16,666 nucleotides of DNA from Enteropsectra breve (Eukaryota; Microsporidia): contig JALPMN010000541.1 of assembly GCA_024243835.1 (NCBI GenBank), forward strand, positions 1 to 16,666. The letters are read 5' to 3'. The notes under the pieces were generated by a model. The model saw only the letters and a program-made list of their open reading frames with translations. It did no database searches and was not told the origin of the DNA. This document shows, piece after piece, positions 1 through 8,525 of this stretch. Position 1 is the first letter of the stretch. The number at the start of each line of letters is the position of its first letter. A program made the position numbers and the translations under genes.

Positions 1-132
1 TCTACCTGTGTTTTTATCTTATAAGCATATGATACCTGATGCAATTCTATATTTTACTTATTCAAAACAGTGTGATTTACTTCAGTACCCTCTTCTATAT
101 TTTGGAGTTCTAAATTAGAAACCTTCACTGTT

Positions 133-140
133 GAGCCCCA
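133..140 (+). promoter_or_regulatory. CCC-like start signal of the Doa1/PLAA-like gene
   Basis: The bases GAGCCCCA lie directly against the ATG at 141. A C-triplet immediately upstream of the start codon is a known microsporidian transcription/start signal. An AAATTAGAAA stretch about 25 bases further upstream (from 112) may be the matching A/T box. An in-frame TGA at 132-134 excludes any earlier start. Confidence 0.6.
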
Positions 141-1868
141 ATGATTCTTGAGGTTGTGGAAAGAAAGCAAGTTTTTAAAGATGCAATTAAAAAGCTATCA
201 GCAAAACCATTTGCTGCATGTGGCGCCGATAAACAGCTCGTGCTTATCGATTCAGACGAAAGAATTGAAGCAGAGAGCGGAATAAATGCGCTTGCAGTGG
301 AGAACGGAGAAATATTTATTGGCACACAGGAAGGATTTGTATACCATGTGGAGCAGAGAAAGGAGCTGAAGACGCTATTCAGGCACAGCGCCAACGTATG
401 CGCCCTTGATGCAAAGAACAACATGGTTCTCTCAGGATCATGGGACCACAAGGCTATATTATTCGATTTGGCCAAGAAGAAGGTTCTTCAGGAAATAATG
501 CATCCTGGCTCTGTATGGTGCACTAAAATATTGAATGAGAATAAAATACTGACAGGATGTGCAGACGGTAAGCTGAGGATCTATGCGCAAAAAGAAGGCA
601 TGTTTTCCCTTCTAAAAGAAATATCCTGGCATGTTTCGCCCATAAGAGCGATAATATCTGGCTCGAATATACACACTGTGGACAACTATGGCCGCATGCA
701 CCGTTTAAATGCCAGTGGAGTGTTGCAAAACACAAGACCGCTAAATGAGATGATTTTTACTCTCTGTGAATACCAGAATGGCGAAAAAAAGTATTTTATT
801 GCGGGCGGAGAAAAAGGCTCTGTATTTTTGGTTTCTGAAGACTATATTGTTCTGGACAAGCTAAATCTGGATGCAGCGAGTATTTGGGATGTAAAGACTG
901 TTGGAGAAAAGATTTGCTGTGCTGGGAGCAATGGGGTGCTGTACAATTTAAGCACATCTGATGCGACGCGTGATGCACCGCCTGATAGCGAAACTGAAGC
1001 TAATAAAGCAAAAACCGAAGTTGATAAACCAAACACCGAAGTTGATAAAGCAAACACCGAAGTTGATAAAGCAAACACCGAAGTTGAGAAAACAAATACC
1101 GAAGTTGAGAAAGGAAAAACCAACAGTGACGATAATGTGCCGAAGAAAAAGGCTGAGTTTTTCACCAGTGGCGGTTTCAACTACAAAAACGTTGACAACA
1201 AAATCTACATTTCCAAAAACAACGAGTGGGTGATGATCGGCGATAATGTGAAGCAGTGGGACAACTCTTTTCCAGTGGAACTGGGAGACAAAAAATATAC
1301 GCTCGGATTCAACAACGATGAGCGGGTGGAAGACGTTGCTGCACGCTTCTGTTCTGAGAACAAAATTGATCCTTTTCACCACGGCGAAATTGTAGAATTT
1401 ATAAACAAGAATTTCAAGAAAAAAACTGGATACTTCAGCTACTCCTCGGTGGATCTTAAGGGGATTTCACAGCATCTGCCATCAACCAGTCTGATTGAAA
1501 AAGTTATCGCTGGAGAGTTTGTATCGATAATTGATGGTAAGTGGCCGAACATCTACGATATAGAAAAGCTGCTGAATGAAAAAAATGATGTGCCTCTTTT
1601 TGTGAAATTTTACATAAGCGCATTTTTAATATCAAAAAAGTTAAACATTGACTTATCCTGGGTGCTTAAATCCGAAATTTCTAACAGAAAAGAAGGAAGG
1701 ACGTTTGTGCAGCTTGTTACGAATCTCATTGAAAATCCCCCATTTTCACTTGACAGTCTTCACAGGAAAATAGCGAATGTCAAGGATGAGACGAGCTACA
1801 TAAATTCGGATGATTTGGAGCACTACAACGAAAACATGGAAATTAAGGAAAGGGCTTCTACGAATTAA
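141..1868 (+). CDS. Doa1/Ufd3/PLAA-like ubiquitin-binding WD40-PFU protein
   Basis: 575-residue protein. Residues about 45-270 are degenerate WD40 blades, the clearest being LSGSWDHKAILFDL (97-110) and ILTGCADGKLRIY (136-148), matching the Doa1/PLAA propeller. Residues 289-330 are a charged heptad-like linker of KxNTEVD repeats. Residues about 343-425 resemble the PFU ubiquitin-binding domain (FPVELGDKKYTLGFNNDE, then ARFC, then EIVEFINKNF). Family members bind ubiquitin through WD40 and PFU and recruit Cdc48/p97 through a C-terminal PUL armadillo domain, acting in ubiquitin homeostasis and protein turnover. Only about 145 residues follow the PFU here, so the PUL part is short or diverged; the yeast protein is about 715 residues. 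The start is the first ATG after an in-frame TGA at 132 and sits behind a CCC signal. Composition is less A/T-rich than the flanks. The family call is fairly firm; Cdc48 binding is inferred only. Confidence 0.88.
   Translation: MILEVVERKQVFKDAIKKLSAKPFAACGADKQLVLIDSDERIEAESGINALAVENGEIFIGTQEGFVYHVEQRKELKTLFRHSANVCALDAKNNMVLSGSWDHKAILFDLAKKKVLQEIMHPGSVWCTKILNENKILTGCADGKLRIYAQKEGMFSLLKEISWHVSPIRAIISGSNIHTVDNYGRMHRLNASGVLQNTRPLNEMIFTLCEYQNGEKKYFIAGGEKGSVFLVSEDYIVLDKLNLDAASIWDVKTVGEKICCAGSNGVLYNLSTSDATRDAPPDSETEANKAKTEVDKPNTEVDKANTEVDKANTEVEKTNTEVEKGKTNSDDNVPKKKAEFFTSGGFNYKNVDNKIYISKNNEWVMIGDNVKQWDNSFPVELGDKKYTLGFNNDERVEDVAARFCSENKIDPFHHGEIVEFINKNFKKKTGYFSYSSVDLKGISQHLPSTSLIEKVIAGEFVSIIDGKWPNIYDIEKLLNEKNDVPLFVKFYISAFLISKKLNIDLSWVLKSEISNRKEGRTFVQLVTNLIENPPFSLDSLHRKIANVKDETSYINSDDLEHYNENMEIKERASTN
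1005..1130 (+). repeat. 21-bp in-frame tandem repeat in the Doa1/PLAA-like gene
   Basis: Five units of 21 bp (1005-1025, 1026-1046, 1047-1067, 1068-1088, 1089-1109) plus a degenerate sixth (1110-1130). The unit is close to AAAGCAAACACCGAAGTTGA plus T or G and encodes KANTEVD/E. Units 3 and 4 differ only in the last base. The array lies exactly in the linker between WD40 and PFU. Because the period is a multiple of 3, copy-number change keeps the frame. Antisense open frames here are repeat shadows. Confidence 0.92.
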
Positions 1869-2354
1869 ATGAAATTATAAATACAATTTGTTAATGCTCT
1901 TTAATACTTGGCTCCTGGTGCATTTTTAAATAGAACTCTTTTGGGAATGAGGTTTTGTGTTTTGTTGGAACGAGTATTTTATTTGATAAAACAAAAAACG
2001 GCCTTTTAGAACAAAATAGCCATATTAAAATTATTCTGTTTGGATGACTTAGACTGTAGATAGGAATGCCTTAATGCTCGATTTTACAAAAGCCTCTAAA
2101 AAGAAATGCAAACTATGATGGCAAAGTTTGTCTTGGAAGAATTAGGAATTATGTTTAGGCCGAATATATCAGTCAGTATGAGATACTATACAGGTAATTT
2201 AATATCTTGAGTAAACTTAGCGTTAATTTCCAGATATTTCAAAGCAAACACGTGCTAATACATTCTTGTTTACGAAAAGAACTGAAAATACATGAATATT
2301 CTAATGCAACAGTGAAAGATCCACCGGAAACAATTTCCTTAATTTTATAAAAAA
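1869..2354. other. Gene-free A/T-rich gap, Doa1/PLAA-like gene to tRNA-Gly
   Basis: No convincing gene. The longest thing seen is a 34-codon frame at 2106-2210 (+) with several internal Met codons and no recognisable product or start signal. No repeat or structured RNA was recognised. Confidence 0.5.
2349..2354 (-). terminator. RNA polymerase III T-tract of the tRNA-Gly gene
   Basis: Six consecutive A on the + strand give TTTTTT on the transcribed strand directly after the discriminator base, the standard Pol III termination signal. Confidence 0.8.
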
Positions 2355-2425
2355 TGCGTTATACGGGAATCGAACCCGTGTCTGCAGGATGGCAACCCAC
2401 CATTATACCACTAAACCAATAACGC
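2355..2425 (-). tRNA. tRNA-Gly (anticodon GCC)
   Basis: Read on the - strand this folds into a full cloverleaf. The 7-bp acceptor stem is GCGTTAT/ATAACGC, perfectly paired. The D arm has GTT/AAT with GG in the loop. The anticodon stem is GTGGG/CCTGC with two G-T pairs and loop TTGCCAT, giving anticodon GCC. The variable region is four bases, and the T arm is ACGGG-TTCGATT-CCCGT. The discriminator base is A (2355), as usual for eukaryotic tRNA-Gly. Internal promoter boxes are intact: A box TGGTTTAGTGG and B box GGTTCGATTCC. CCA is not encoded and there is no intron. It lies antisense to both flanking protein genes in otherwise empty DNA. Confidence 0.97.
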
Positions 2426-2832
2426 TCAAAATTGTAGAAAATTATAATGAAAAGTAAAAAAATCTATATTTTCATTTGCTTTCATTTGACACCTGTCAAA
2501 CGCAATTCAACTGAATAAATTATAAAATTTCTAAATCGAGTCAGAGATAAGAAGCTGAATAAAAATTGATGATTGTATATGAGAACATACTTATTACTTT
2601 TACCACTAGCATTTACTTGTCAGACAGTTAAGTCACTCAAACACCACTGAGTTAATTTTAAGTTAACGTAATTTCTCTTTATATTCAATTGTAAGTCAGG
2701 GCGTTAATTAGATAAGTTGATGGTTAAAATAAACTTTTAAAACATTGTTCATTTTAAGAAACATAATTTATTATTTTCCGCTTTTATTTTTAAAAAAATG
2801 ATTGAATTAGATCTTTTCATTCTTTCAAAGAT
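2426..2832. other. Gene-free A/T-rich gap, tRNA-Gly to the 752-residue gene
   Basis: No supported gene. It contains a 23-codon frame at 2579-2650 (+) that reads like a bare signal peptide, and a 13-codon upstream frame at 2798-2839 whose TGA overlaps the next gene's ATG. No repeat or RNA was recognised. Confidence 0.5.
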
Positions 2833-2835
2833 CCC
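2833..2835 (+). promoter_or_regulatory. CCC start signal of the 752-residue gene
   Basis: CCC abuts the ATG (GATCCCATG). It matches the known microsporidian CCC-like signal and supports 2836 as the start. An in-frame TGA at 2803 precedes it with no intervening in-frame ATG. Confidence 0.6.
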
Positions 2836-5094
2836 ATGAAAATCTGGATATTTCAGATGATAAATAGGCTTTTATGCTTTCAGTCTCCAGATACAATCAA
2901 AAGGTACGAAAGGTATTTGATTGGCCCATTGCAAATAAATGCTGTAGTGCACAGTAGCTTAAAGTGCGGGATATGCTACAAACGCTTTAATGAGACTGAA
3001 GTGATTCCTGCAGCAAGTGTAGCATTCAGAATGAAATTTTTCTTGAGGATCCTTAAATGCCCAGAGAGTAAATGCAACGCAATGTTTCACAGCCACTGCC
3101 TGATAAATGAATGTCTTGGGCTTAAAGAGCTTTACCTCGGTGAGCAGCAACATGCATTGTGGAAGTTATACACCGATGACGAAGATTCTGAAATAATTCG
3201 AAATGGGTACCTGACCCGCCGCTGCAAAAAATTCGTTTATTGCATAACAGGCCGCCATGAGATAAATTTTGACCCGAACGAGTATCTGGCCTTCGCCCTT
3301 TGGAGCTTATGCCAGGGTGATACAATTTTGGAAAGTAGTGATTTTCTGCTGATGAGCAGCAATGCATATGTTTTCAGGAGTCTCTTGTCTGCTGTGTATA
3401 GCAGCACAAATTTAGGAATGTTTCTAACCAAAAATGAAGATTTGCTTGATAATGAAATGTACAATATGCTTTTAACAGCCTATTACTGCAAGGATGGCAA
3501 TAAGCCTGTAGGTTTTATACAAACGCTTGATGGATTTCTGAATAAATCATGGGTGAATGGAGAAGTTCCCTTGAACATCTTTATTTGTGCCTGCTATGCG
3601 TTTTTGGAGAAGAGTAAAATCAGCATATCAAGACTGCTTGATCTCTTTCTTCTATTTACAAATATGCAAGATAAACGCAGATACAATTATTTGATATACA
3701 TGCTGCATGATGTCGCCACCAGCACAGAGGAGTTAACTGATTATATTAGCGGCATGGAGTACAGGCAATACGCACTTTTTTACCGCGTCCTTGACGCAGA
3801 AAGCAACACGTATCCCAACTTTCCCTGCTTGGAGGAGCATTTTATTATATGGCACATAAAGATTCTTTCAACAGTATGGATTTCCAGTAACTGGAAGTTA
3901 AATGAAAAGCATAGGAAAAAAGTTCAGGAAATCAAATATCATATCTCTTGTAAAGCAGCGCCTAATGATAATGCTGGTCGTAAAGGAAACTGTGCGGGAA
4001 ATGCCTATAGTGCAGACGATACTGAAAGGCTTTACAATATTTCATCACAAGAGATTATTTTTAAAGGATTCGTTATCTGGCTTATAAATGTAGCAAAAGG
4101 AAATACGGTGGAAACAGATATTATGAAGGCTTTCGTAAATATGGATATCCAATATAATTTTAGCACGGGAATTGGAGATTTTTTCATTTATCAGATCAAA
4201 ATTCTCTTTGAATCGCTGAAAGAAACATATGAGGATGAGACACATGTTCCAAGAGACATTTTTGCTGTGCAGAGGTATATTCGTAATTTGTATGATAAAA
4301 TCCCTGGAAGTGAAGCTGAACAGCATAAGAAGGCAGTGCTCTGCCTCCAAAACAAGTGGTTCGTGTGGGACCTTGTACTGGCCAGATATGTTAGGGGAGT
4401 TAGGAGCAAATTGAAATGCAAGACTCAAGATCTCATTTACGTGATATTACGGAATGAACAACAAAGTGGAATTAGAAAGGCTACATATCTGTTTCTGAAA
4501 GAATACTTTGATATTAATGATCTAAACTTTGCAAATATCGTCTCCGTGGTCTATCCTGCCTTTTGCTCATCAAGTAACCCATTTAATATAGTAAACGCAT
4601 TAAACCTTGTTTTGAGGCATGTGGAAACAAACGAAATGGAGCTTGAGATTTTACATAAGGTTATTGGCAGAGAGCTGTTCAATAAAGTACTGGAAAATGC
4701 CTTGGAGTGCAGGGAGTTTTTAAATGAAATAAATGTCTTTTTTGTTTATCAGTATATCTCTGGGGAGTGCAATACTCTGATGGATGCCTTGATAACAGCC
4801 ATGGAATACGGTGTTGGGCTTTATGATGTTCTTCCAGAAGAAAAGAAGAAAGGTATTTTAATCAGCATGCTGTTGAGAACGGACTATCATCAGAGGGGCA
4901 TGATCATTTTTGCTATTGAAGATGAGTTGCTTCTAGAGCAAATAAATGAAAATATACTTATGGAAATGTTCAAAAATATCTGGCTACGATACAACATCAG
5001 CAAAGCCGTTAATTTCTGGTGTAGAACTAAAGTACCTGTTGTTTTGCTCAAACACTTGGATATATTACTGGATGCACTAGTTATCGACTCATAA
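2836..5094 (+). CDS. Unrecognised 752-residue protein with N-terminal Cys/His zinc-finger-like cluster
   Basis: I do not recognise this protein. Near the N-terminus is a cluster C44-x2-C47-x27-C75-x4-C80-x4-H85-x2-C88, with further H87 and C93. This could form a treble-clef, PHD- or RING-like zinc site, but it does not fit the canonical RING spacing. The CP-x3-C-x4-H-x2-CL part faintly recalls the zinc module of the SLX1 nuclease subunit; there is no GIY-YIG domain, so I do not assign that. The remaining 650 residues look soluble and mostly helical, rich in Leu, Tyr, Asn and Lys, with scattered Cys and no clear membrane segment, perhaps an alpha-solenoid. A uniform 2.3-kb open frame with a CCC-preceded start makes the gene itself secure. 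It stands alone on the + strand, 389 bases before the membrane-protein cluster. Product: hypothetical protein. Confidence 0.87.
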   Translation: MKIWIFQMINRLLCFQSPDTIKRYERYLIGPLQINAVVHSSLKCGICYKRFNETEVIPAASVAFRMKFFLRILKCPESKCNAMFHSHCLINECLGLKELYLGEQQHALWKLYTDDEDSEIIRNGYLTRRCKKFVYCITGRHEINFDPNEYLAFALWSLCQGDTILESSDFLLMSSNAYVFRSLLSAVYSSTNLGMFLTKNEDLLDNEMYNMLLTAYYCKDGNKPVGFIQTLDGFLNKSWVNGEVPLNIFICACYAFLEKSKISISRLLDLFLLFTNMQDKRRYNYLIYMLHDVATSTEELTDYISGMEYRQYALFYRVLDAESNTYPNFPCLEEHFIIWHIKILSTVWISSNWKLNEKHRKKVQEIKYHISCKAAPNDNAGRKGNCAGNAYSADDTERLYNISSQEIIFKGFVIWLINVAKGNTVETDIMKAFVNMDIQYNFSTGIGDFFIYQIKILFESLKETYEDETHVPRDIFAVQRYIRNLYDKIPGSEAEQHKKAVLCLQNKWFVWDLVLARYVRGVRSKLKCKTQDLIYVILRNEQQSGIRKATYLFLKEYFDINDLNFANIVSVVYPAFCSSSNPFNIVNALNLVLRHVETNEMELEILHKVIGRELFNKVLENALECREFLNEINVFFVYQYISGECNTLMDALITAMEYGVGLYDVLPEEKKKGILISMLLRTDYHQRGMIIFAIEDELLLEQINENILMEMFKNIWLRYNISKAVNFWCRTKVPVVLLKHLDILLDALVIDS

Positions 5095-5483
5095 GTAAAT
5101 ATTTCAAGTTATTATAATTGTTGAAACGACTGCATCTCTGATTAATTTGAGAGGATTAGGTGTGAAGTAAGTTTTCATAGAAATGATATGAATAAAACTT
5201 TTACTTTAAAGATAAATGGCCGGTTAAACACGTAAAGGAAGCCTAAATTGTCCGGTACATGCATCAAAATGCTCCTAAAATAATAAATTCTACTTTTTAT
5301 CTGCAGAAAATTTACATCCTCCTCACACAATCTCTACAAATACTCGTAATATCAAATATGGGCAATAGACTACTTTACTCTAATTTTCAAATGAACTATA
5401 GTCATGCTAAATAAATTGCAATTATAAATATTGCGATGGTATTACGACATTCAGGACTATAATGAAAAATTTTTCAGGCTGAT
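5095..5483. other. Gap before paralogue A, with an ATGAATAAA-type 3' signal
   Basis: No gene seen. ATGAATAAA at 5188-5196, 94 bases after the stop of the 752-residue gene, is a likely polyadenylation signal and recurs after three other genes here. Just before 5484 an AAAAATTTTT stretch (5466-5474) resembles the microsporidian AAATTT-like box. Confidence 0.45.
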
Positions 5484-6794
5484 ATGTTTTTAACGAATAA
5501 TCCATTTAAGGCCTACCAGATACTTTACTTGCTATTAATAAGCCTCTTTTATATATTTGGTTTCCGTTTAATCACTCGGATTGATAAGTTATCATTTTAT
5601 TGGCCTGAAAGTAGATTTTTTTCAAAAATTTTCTCAATTTTTAATAGTGCAACCATGGAAACAGACACGGTACAGCTAATATGGTCAACCAGACCGATAC
5701 TTTCACTCCTTACAGAGTGGAAGTTTTGGCTACTAAGCGTAATTGGAGCCGGCAATAGTGTCTTAGAGCCCGATGAGAAACTAAGGACGCTAGTGATGTG
5801 CAATATAACGAGCCATTATTTTAGCTTTGGAACTTTTATAGCCGGCCTTGCGACCATTGTCTATAGCAACAGGGCTGATAAGCTGCTGGAGCTATTCGGA
5901 GCGTTTGTTTACGCAAGTATCACAATGATTTTGACTCATATGGCCCTTCCTCCAGATCTTCTAGTTACGACTATTATTGGCTTTGCATCTGTCATTCTTA
6001 TTTCCGCTGCATGGAACCTTTATTTCCTTTATATGCTTAATATTCATATGGCTTATCATGAGGATATTCCGACTGAATCTAAGTACATAAAGGTTATTTT
6101 TGCCGGCCAAATAATCTCTTTCTTTATATCAACCGCACTATGCAGCAATGCAGTTTCCCCTTTAGTTGTGATTTTTATACTGATAGTAATGCATCTTACA
6201 ATTCTCTTCCTTAGCCGATTGGATTATATTGACTTAAATTTCGTACACGAACACAATTCCATGAGCTTGTTAGCTGCACGCCAAAACAAAGCTTATTATG
6301 CAGTATGTGCAGTATCAGCGGCAGCAAGCATGTTGCAGCATATCCTCTATATATTCATGGGGCAATCCCGTATTTTTAATAAGCACGGAGGATATGCATC
6401 AGTGTTCAGCTCATGTGCTCTGGCGCCCTGGATGTTTTTGGTTTACAACGCTCCCTTCTACTATCAGCTCGCTGCGATTGCCATATTCCTTCTGCTGCTG
6501 GTCTGTATGAATGTTTATTCGGTTACGCTATTTGGATTTTTTACGCTATGTGTATTTATATTTGCCACTATGCAGTTGTGCCGATCCTTTTACGGCAATA
6601 TCGCAGAAAAGAGAATTTCGTCCTATTTTTCTCTCAACTATATGTTCCTGGTGAATTTTGTTCTCGCTGTTTCTGTGCTTGCATATAGATATCTTGATAT
6701 TCACAACGGATTTTTTGTCATGAATCTCCTCATCAAATTATTGTTCTGGCGGTTCTGTACAGAGAAGTCTGTACAACAGCAAATCCAGATGTAA
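5484..6794 (+). CDS. Multi-pass membrane protein, tandem family member A
   Basis: 436 residues, hydrophobic throughout, with roughly nine or ten likely membrane segments. It shares the family signatures with B, C and D: residues around ARQNKAYYAV followed by SMLQHILYIF, then a YFSLNYMFLVNFVLA stretch, then VMNLLIKLLFWRFCT near the end. No signal peptide cleavage site, enzyme motif or known domain is seen; function unknown. Start choice: 5484 is the first ATG after an in-frame TGA (5463) and has an AAATTT-like box about 10 bases upstream. However, Met58 (ATG at 5655, context ACCATGG) aligns almost exactly with the first residue of B, and an A/T box like that of the paralogues lies upstream of it. 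The true protein may therefore be 379 residues. The extra N-terminus carries one additional hydrophobic helix (about residues 10-30). Confidence 0.88.
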   Translation: MFLTNNPFKAYQILYLLLISLFYIFGFRLITRIDKLSFYWPESRFFSKIFSIFNSATMETDTVQLIWSTRPILSLLTEWKFWLLSVIGAGNSVLEPDEKLRTLVMCNITSHYFSFGTFIAGLATIVYSNRADKLLELFGAFVYASITMILTHMALPPDLLVTTIIGFASVILISAAWNLYFLYMLNIHMAYHEDIPTESKYIKVIFAGQIISFFISTALCSNAVSPLVVIFILIVMHLTILFLSRLDYIDLNFVHEHNSMSLLAARQNKAYYAVCAVSAAASMLQHILYIFMGQSRIFNKHGGYASVFSSCALAPWMFLVYNAPFYYQLAAIAIFLLLLVCMNVYSVTLFGFFTLCVFIFATMQLCRSFYGNIAEKRISSYFSLNYMFLVNFVLAVSVLAYRYLDIHNGFFVMNLLIKLLFWRFCTEKSVQQQIQM

Positions 6795-7198
6795 AGCCAG
6801 TAACCAAAGATTATAATTTGCTATGATCGAAAAATAAATAAAACTATTTTTACAATAAAACAATTTCAGTATGATATCTTAACCATAGAATAGGATAAAA
6901 AATACTGAGCTTATCCATAAAGTTATAAAATTTGTAAGAAAAGTACAGCAGCATTCGTTTAAAATATGCCAATGCTTTACAGTCAAGCACTTGATGAAAT
7001 TGATCAAAAATATTGATACATTTTAGACATACTGTATCATAGAAATTGATATTTAATTCTTTGTAGAAGATTATACTGAAACACAAGCTTTGCAAATGAT
7101 AGTTTTGTTAGCAATCATACAATCTTGTTATCCATGCATTAAATATTTGGCAAGTACCAACTACACTATATTTTTTGTAACACACTGAATGACAATCG
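6795..7198. other. Gap between paralogues A and B
   Basis: A/T-rich. Overlapping AATAAA motifs follow the stop of A (about 6832-6842), probably its 3' end signal. Antisense open frames here are low-complexity and end inside or against B's promoter; I do not call them. Confidence 0.45.
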
Positions 7199-7240
7199 AT
7201 CATTTTTTTAAAGTCAAAAAATTTGAAAAAATATGCTTTT
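7199..7240 (+). promoter_or_regulatory. Conserved promoter block of paralogue B
   Basis: ATCATTTTTTTAAA, then an AAAATTT box, then ATATGCTTTT directly before the ATG. The same layout is found before C (12423-12458) and D (14132-14172), so it is family-specific and marks the start. The AAATTT box is a known microsporidian upstream signal. Confidence 0.6.
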
Positions 7241-8437
7241 ATGAATGCGAGCATACTGAAAGTGGATCCTTTAATTATATTGAGTGATTTTCTATCAGAA
7301 TGGAGCCCCCGGTTTGTGAAACTATTTGAATATCGAAGTAACGATCTTGAAGCAGAAAAGAAACTAACTAATCTGTGCATATATAACACTATTAGCCTTT
7401 GTTTTAGCTTTGGCACTCTCATTGCCATTTTTGTAGTTAAATACTTGAGACATCGGCCTTACATACTGAACTACCTTTACATTATAACGATTCTGATGAG
7501 TATTGATGCAGTGCTCAGAAATAAAGTCCTTCCTACGGGCCTTTTAGCCAAGACATTTAATGGTTTTGCGCTTACTTTATTCATTTCTGTAGCATGGTAT
7601 ATATATTTGTACTATATGCTGAATATTATACTAGCAGTCGATACTGTTCAACGAGAATCTGAGTACAGGAAAATGATTTTTGTGAACCAAATTTTAATTT
7701 TCTTTGTAACAATTGCATTATCTAGCCACGTAACTTCTTCTATAACTTTGATTTGTATATTTTGGGGTATGGGATTATACTACTATATTAAAGTCTATTT
7801 TGTGCACGTGAACCTAAATAGAACAGACACCATTAGAGATTTATTTTCAGCGCGTCAAAATAGGGCCTACTGTGCAATGAGCGCCGTATCTTTAGGAGCA
7901 TCTCTTCTACAGCACTTCCTCTACATGTTTATTGGAAAGCCCCACATTTTTGACTTCGAAAATATTTATGTGTCCGCTTTCTGTGCTTGTATTTTTGGAT
8001 TATGCCTGTATTTGCCTTACAACATAACCTGCCCCCGAAAAATCATTGCCATGCCTATTCTAATCCTGCTGCTCTTCTGTCTAAACTATTTTTCACGGGC
8101 ATTTGGGTTTCTAACGGTCTGCATTTTCATTTACGCGTCCATGGAGTTAGTTCGCATTTTGTATGGCTGGATCTCAAATACAAATATCTCTCCCTATTAT
8201 TCTCTAAAGCATTTCTTTCTAGTTAATTTTGTACTGTCTAGTTCTGAGCTTGCATACAGGCACCTTGATGTATGTCTTAGTTTTCATATCATGAACTTGC
8301 TCATTAAACTGTTATTCTGGAAGTTCTGTACATATAAACCTGTGATATTGGTAAACTGCCGTAATAACCAGCTTGCCAATTTTATATTCATATATTTGAA
8401 TTTAGTCGATCAAAATAACGGGCACGAAGGCATTTAA
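7241..8437 (+). CDS. Multi-pass membrane protein, tandem family member B
   Basis: 398 residues from the ATG at 7241. A longer frame beginning at a TTG (7223) is not used, because the conserved promoter block and the first residues MNASIL align with the starts of C and D. About nine hydrophobic segments are spread from residue 52 to 360. Family signatures are ARQNRAYCAM with SLLQHFLYMF, NISPYYSLK with FFLVNFVLS, and HIMNLLIKLLFWKFCT. An SFGTL motif in the first segment is shared with A. After FCT a tail of about 35 residues follows that C has lost. It is 446 bases downstream of A on the same strand, and its own promoter block suggests separate transcription. No known domain; function unknown. 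ATGAATAAA lies 24 bases after the stop. Confidence 0.88.
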   Translation: MNASILKVDPLIILSDFLSEWSPRFVKLFEYRSNDLEAEKKLTNLCIYNTISLCFSFGTLIAIFVVKYLRHRPYILNYLYIITILMSIDAVLRNKVLPTGLLAKTFNGFALTLFISVAWYIYLYYMLNIILAVDTVQRESEYRKMIFVNQILIFFVTIALSSHVTSSITLICIFWGMGLYYYIKVYFVHVNLNRTDTIRDLFSARQNRAYCAMSAVSLGASLLQHFLYMFIGKPHIFDFENIYVSAFCACIFGLCLYLPYNITCPRKIIAMPILILLLFCLNYFSRAFGFLTVCIFIYASMELVRILYGWISNTNISPYYSLKHFFLVNFVLSSSELAYRHLDVCLSFHIMNLLIKLLFWKFCTYKPVILVNCRNNQLANFIFIYLNLVDQNNGHEGI

Positions 8438-8525
8438 ACATAAGCATGTAGTGTGATTTTATGAATAAAATATCCAAATATTTTAGTGACTTTGTATTTT
8501 GTAAAGTTTTTGAGTTACAACTGTA
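8335..8525 (+). repeat. Duplicated 3' block of B (partner at 13549-13745)
   Basis: From the FCT codons of B through its stop and about 85 bases beyond, the DNA aligns with the same region after C. Shared words include CTATATTCATA-like, TAAACATAAGCAT, TTTTATGAATAAAATA, TAGTGACTTT and TTGTAAA. The duplication that made the paralogues therefore included non-coding 3' DNA. Confidence 0.75.

Noticed and set aside
842..1382. Long antisense and alternate-frame ORFs over the Doa1/PLAA-like gene, with repeated FSTSVFAL and NFGVCFI-type peptides
   Set aside because: These are shadows of the 21-bp tandem repeat read in other frames; the WD40/PFU frame is the real one.
2836..5094. SLX1-type structure-specific nuclease subunit
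   Set aside because: Only part of the zinc motif spacing resembles it; the GIY-YIG nuclease domain is absent and the protein is far too long.
5166..5180. GTAAGT...TAG as a microsporidian intron after the 752-residue gene
   Set aside because: It lies outside any coding frame, is too short, and no downstream exon continues the protein.
7223..7240. Upstream TTG as the start of B, adding six residues
   Set aside because: Non-ATG, lies inside the conserved promoter block, and alignment with C and D starts at the ATG at 7241.
6850..7428. Two antisense ORFs (81 and 106 codons) between and over A and B
   Set aside because: They are low-complexity, run over the conserved B promoter block and B's 5' end, have no CCC-like start signal and match nothing recognisable.
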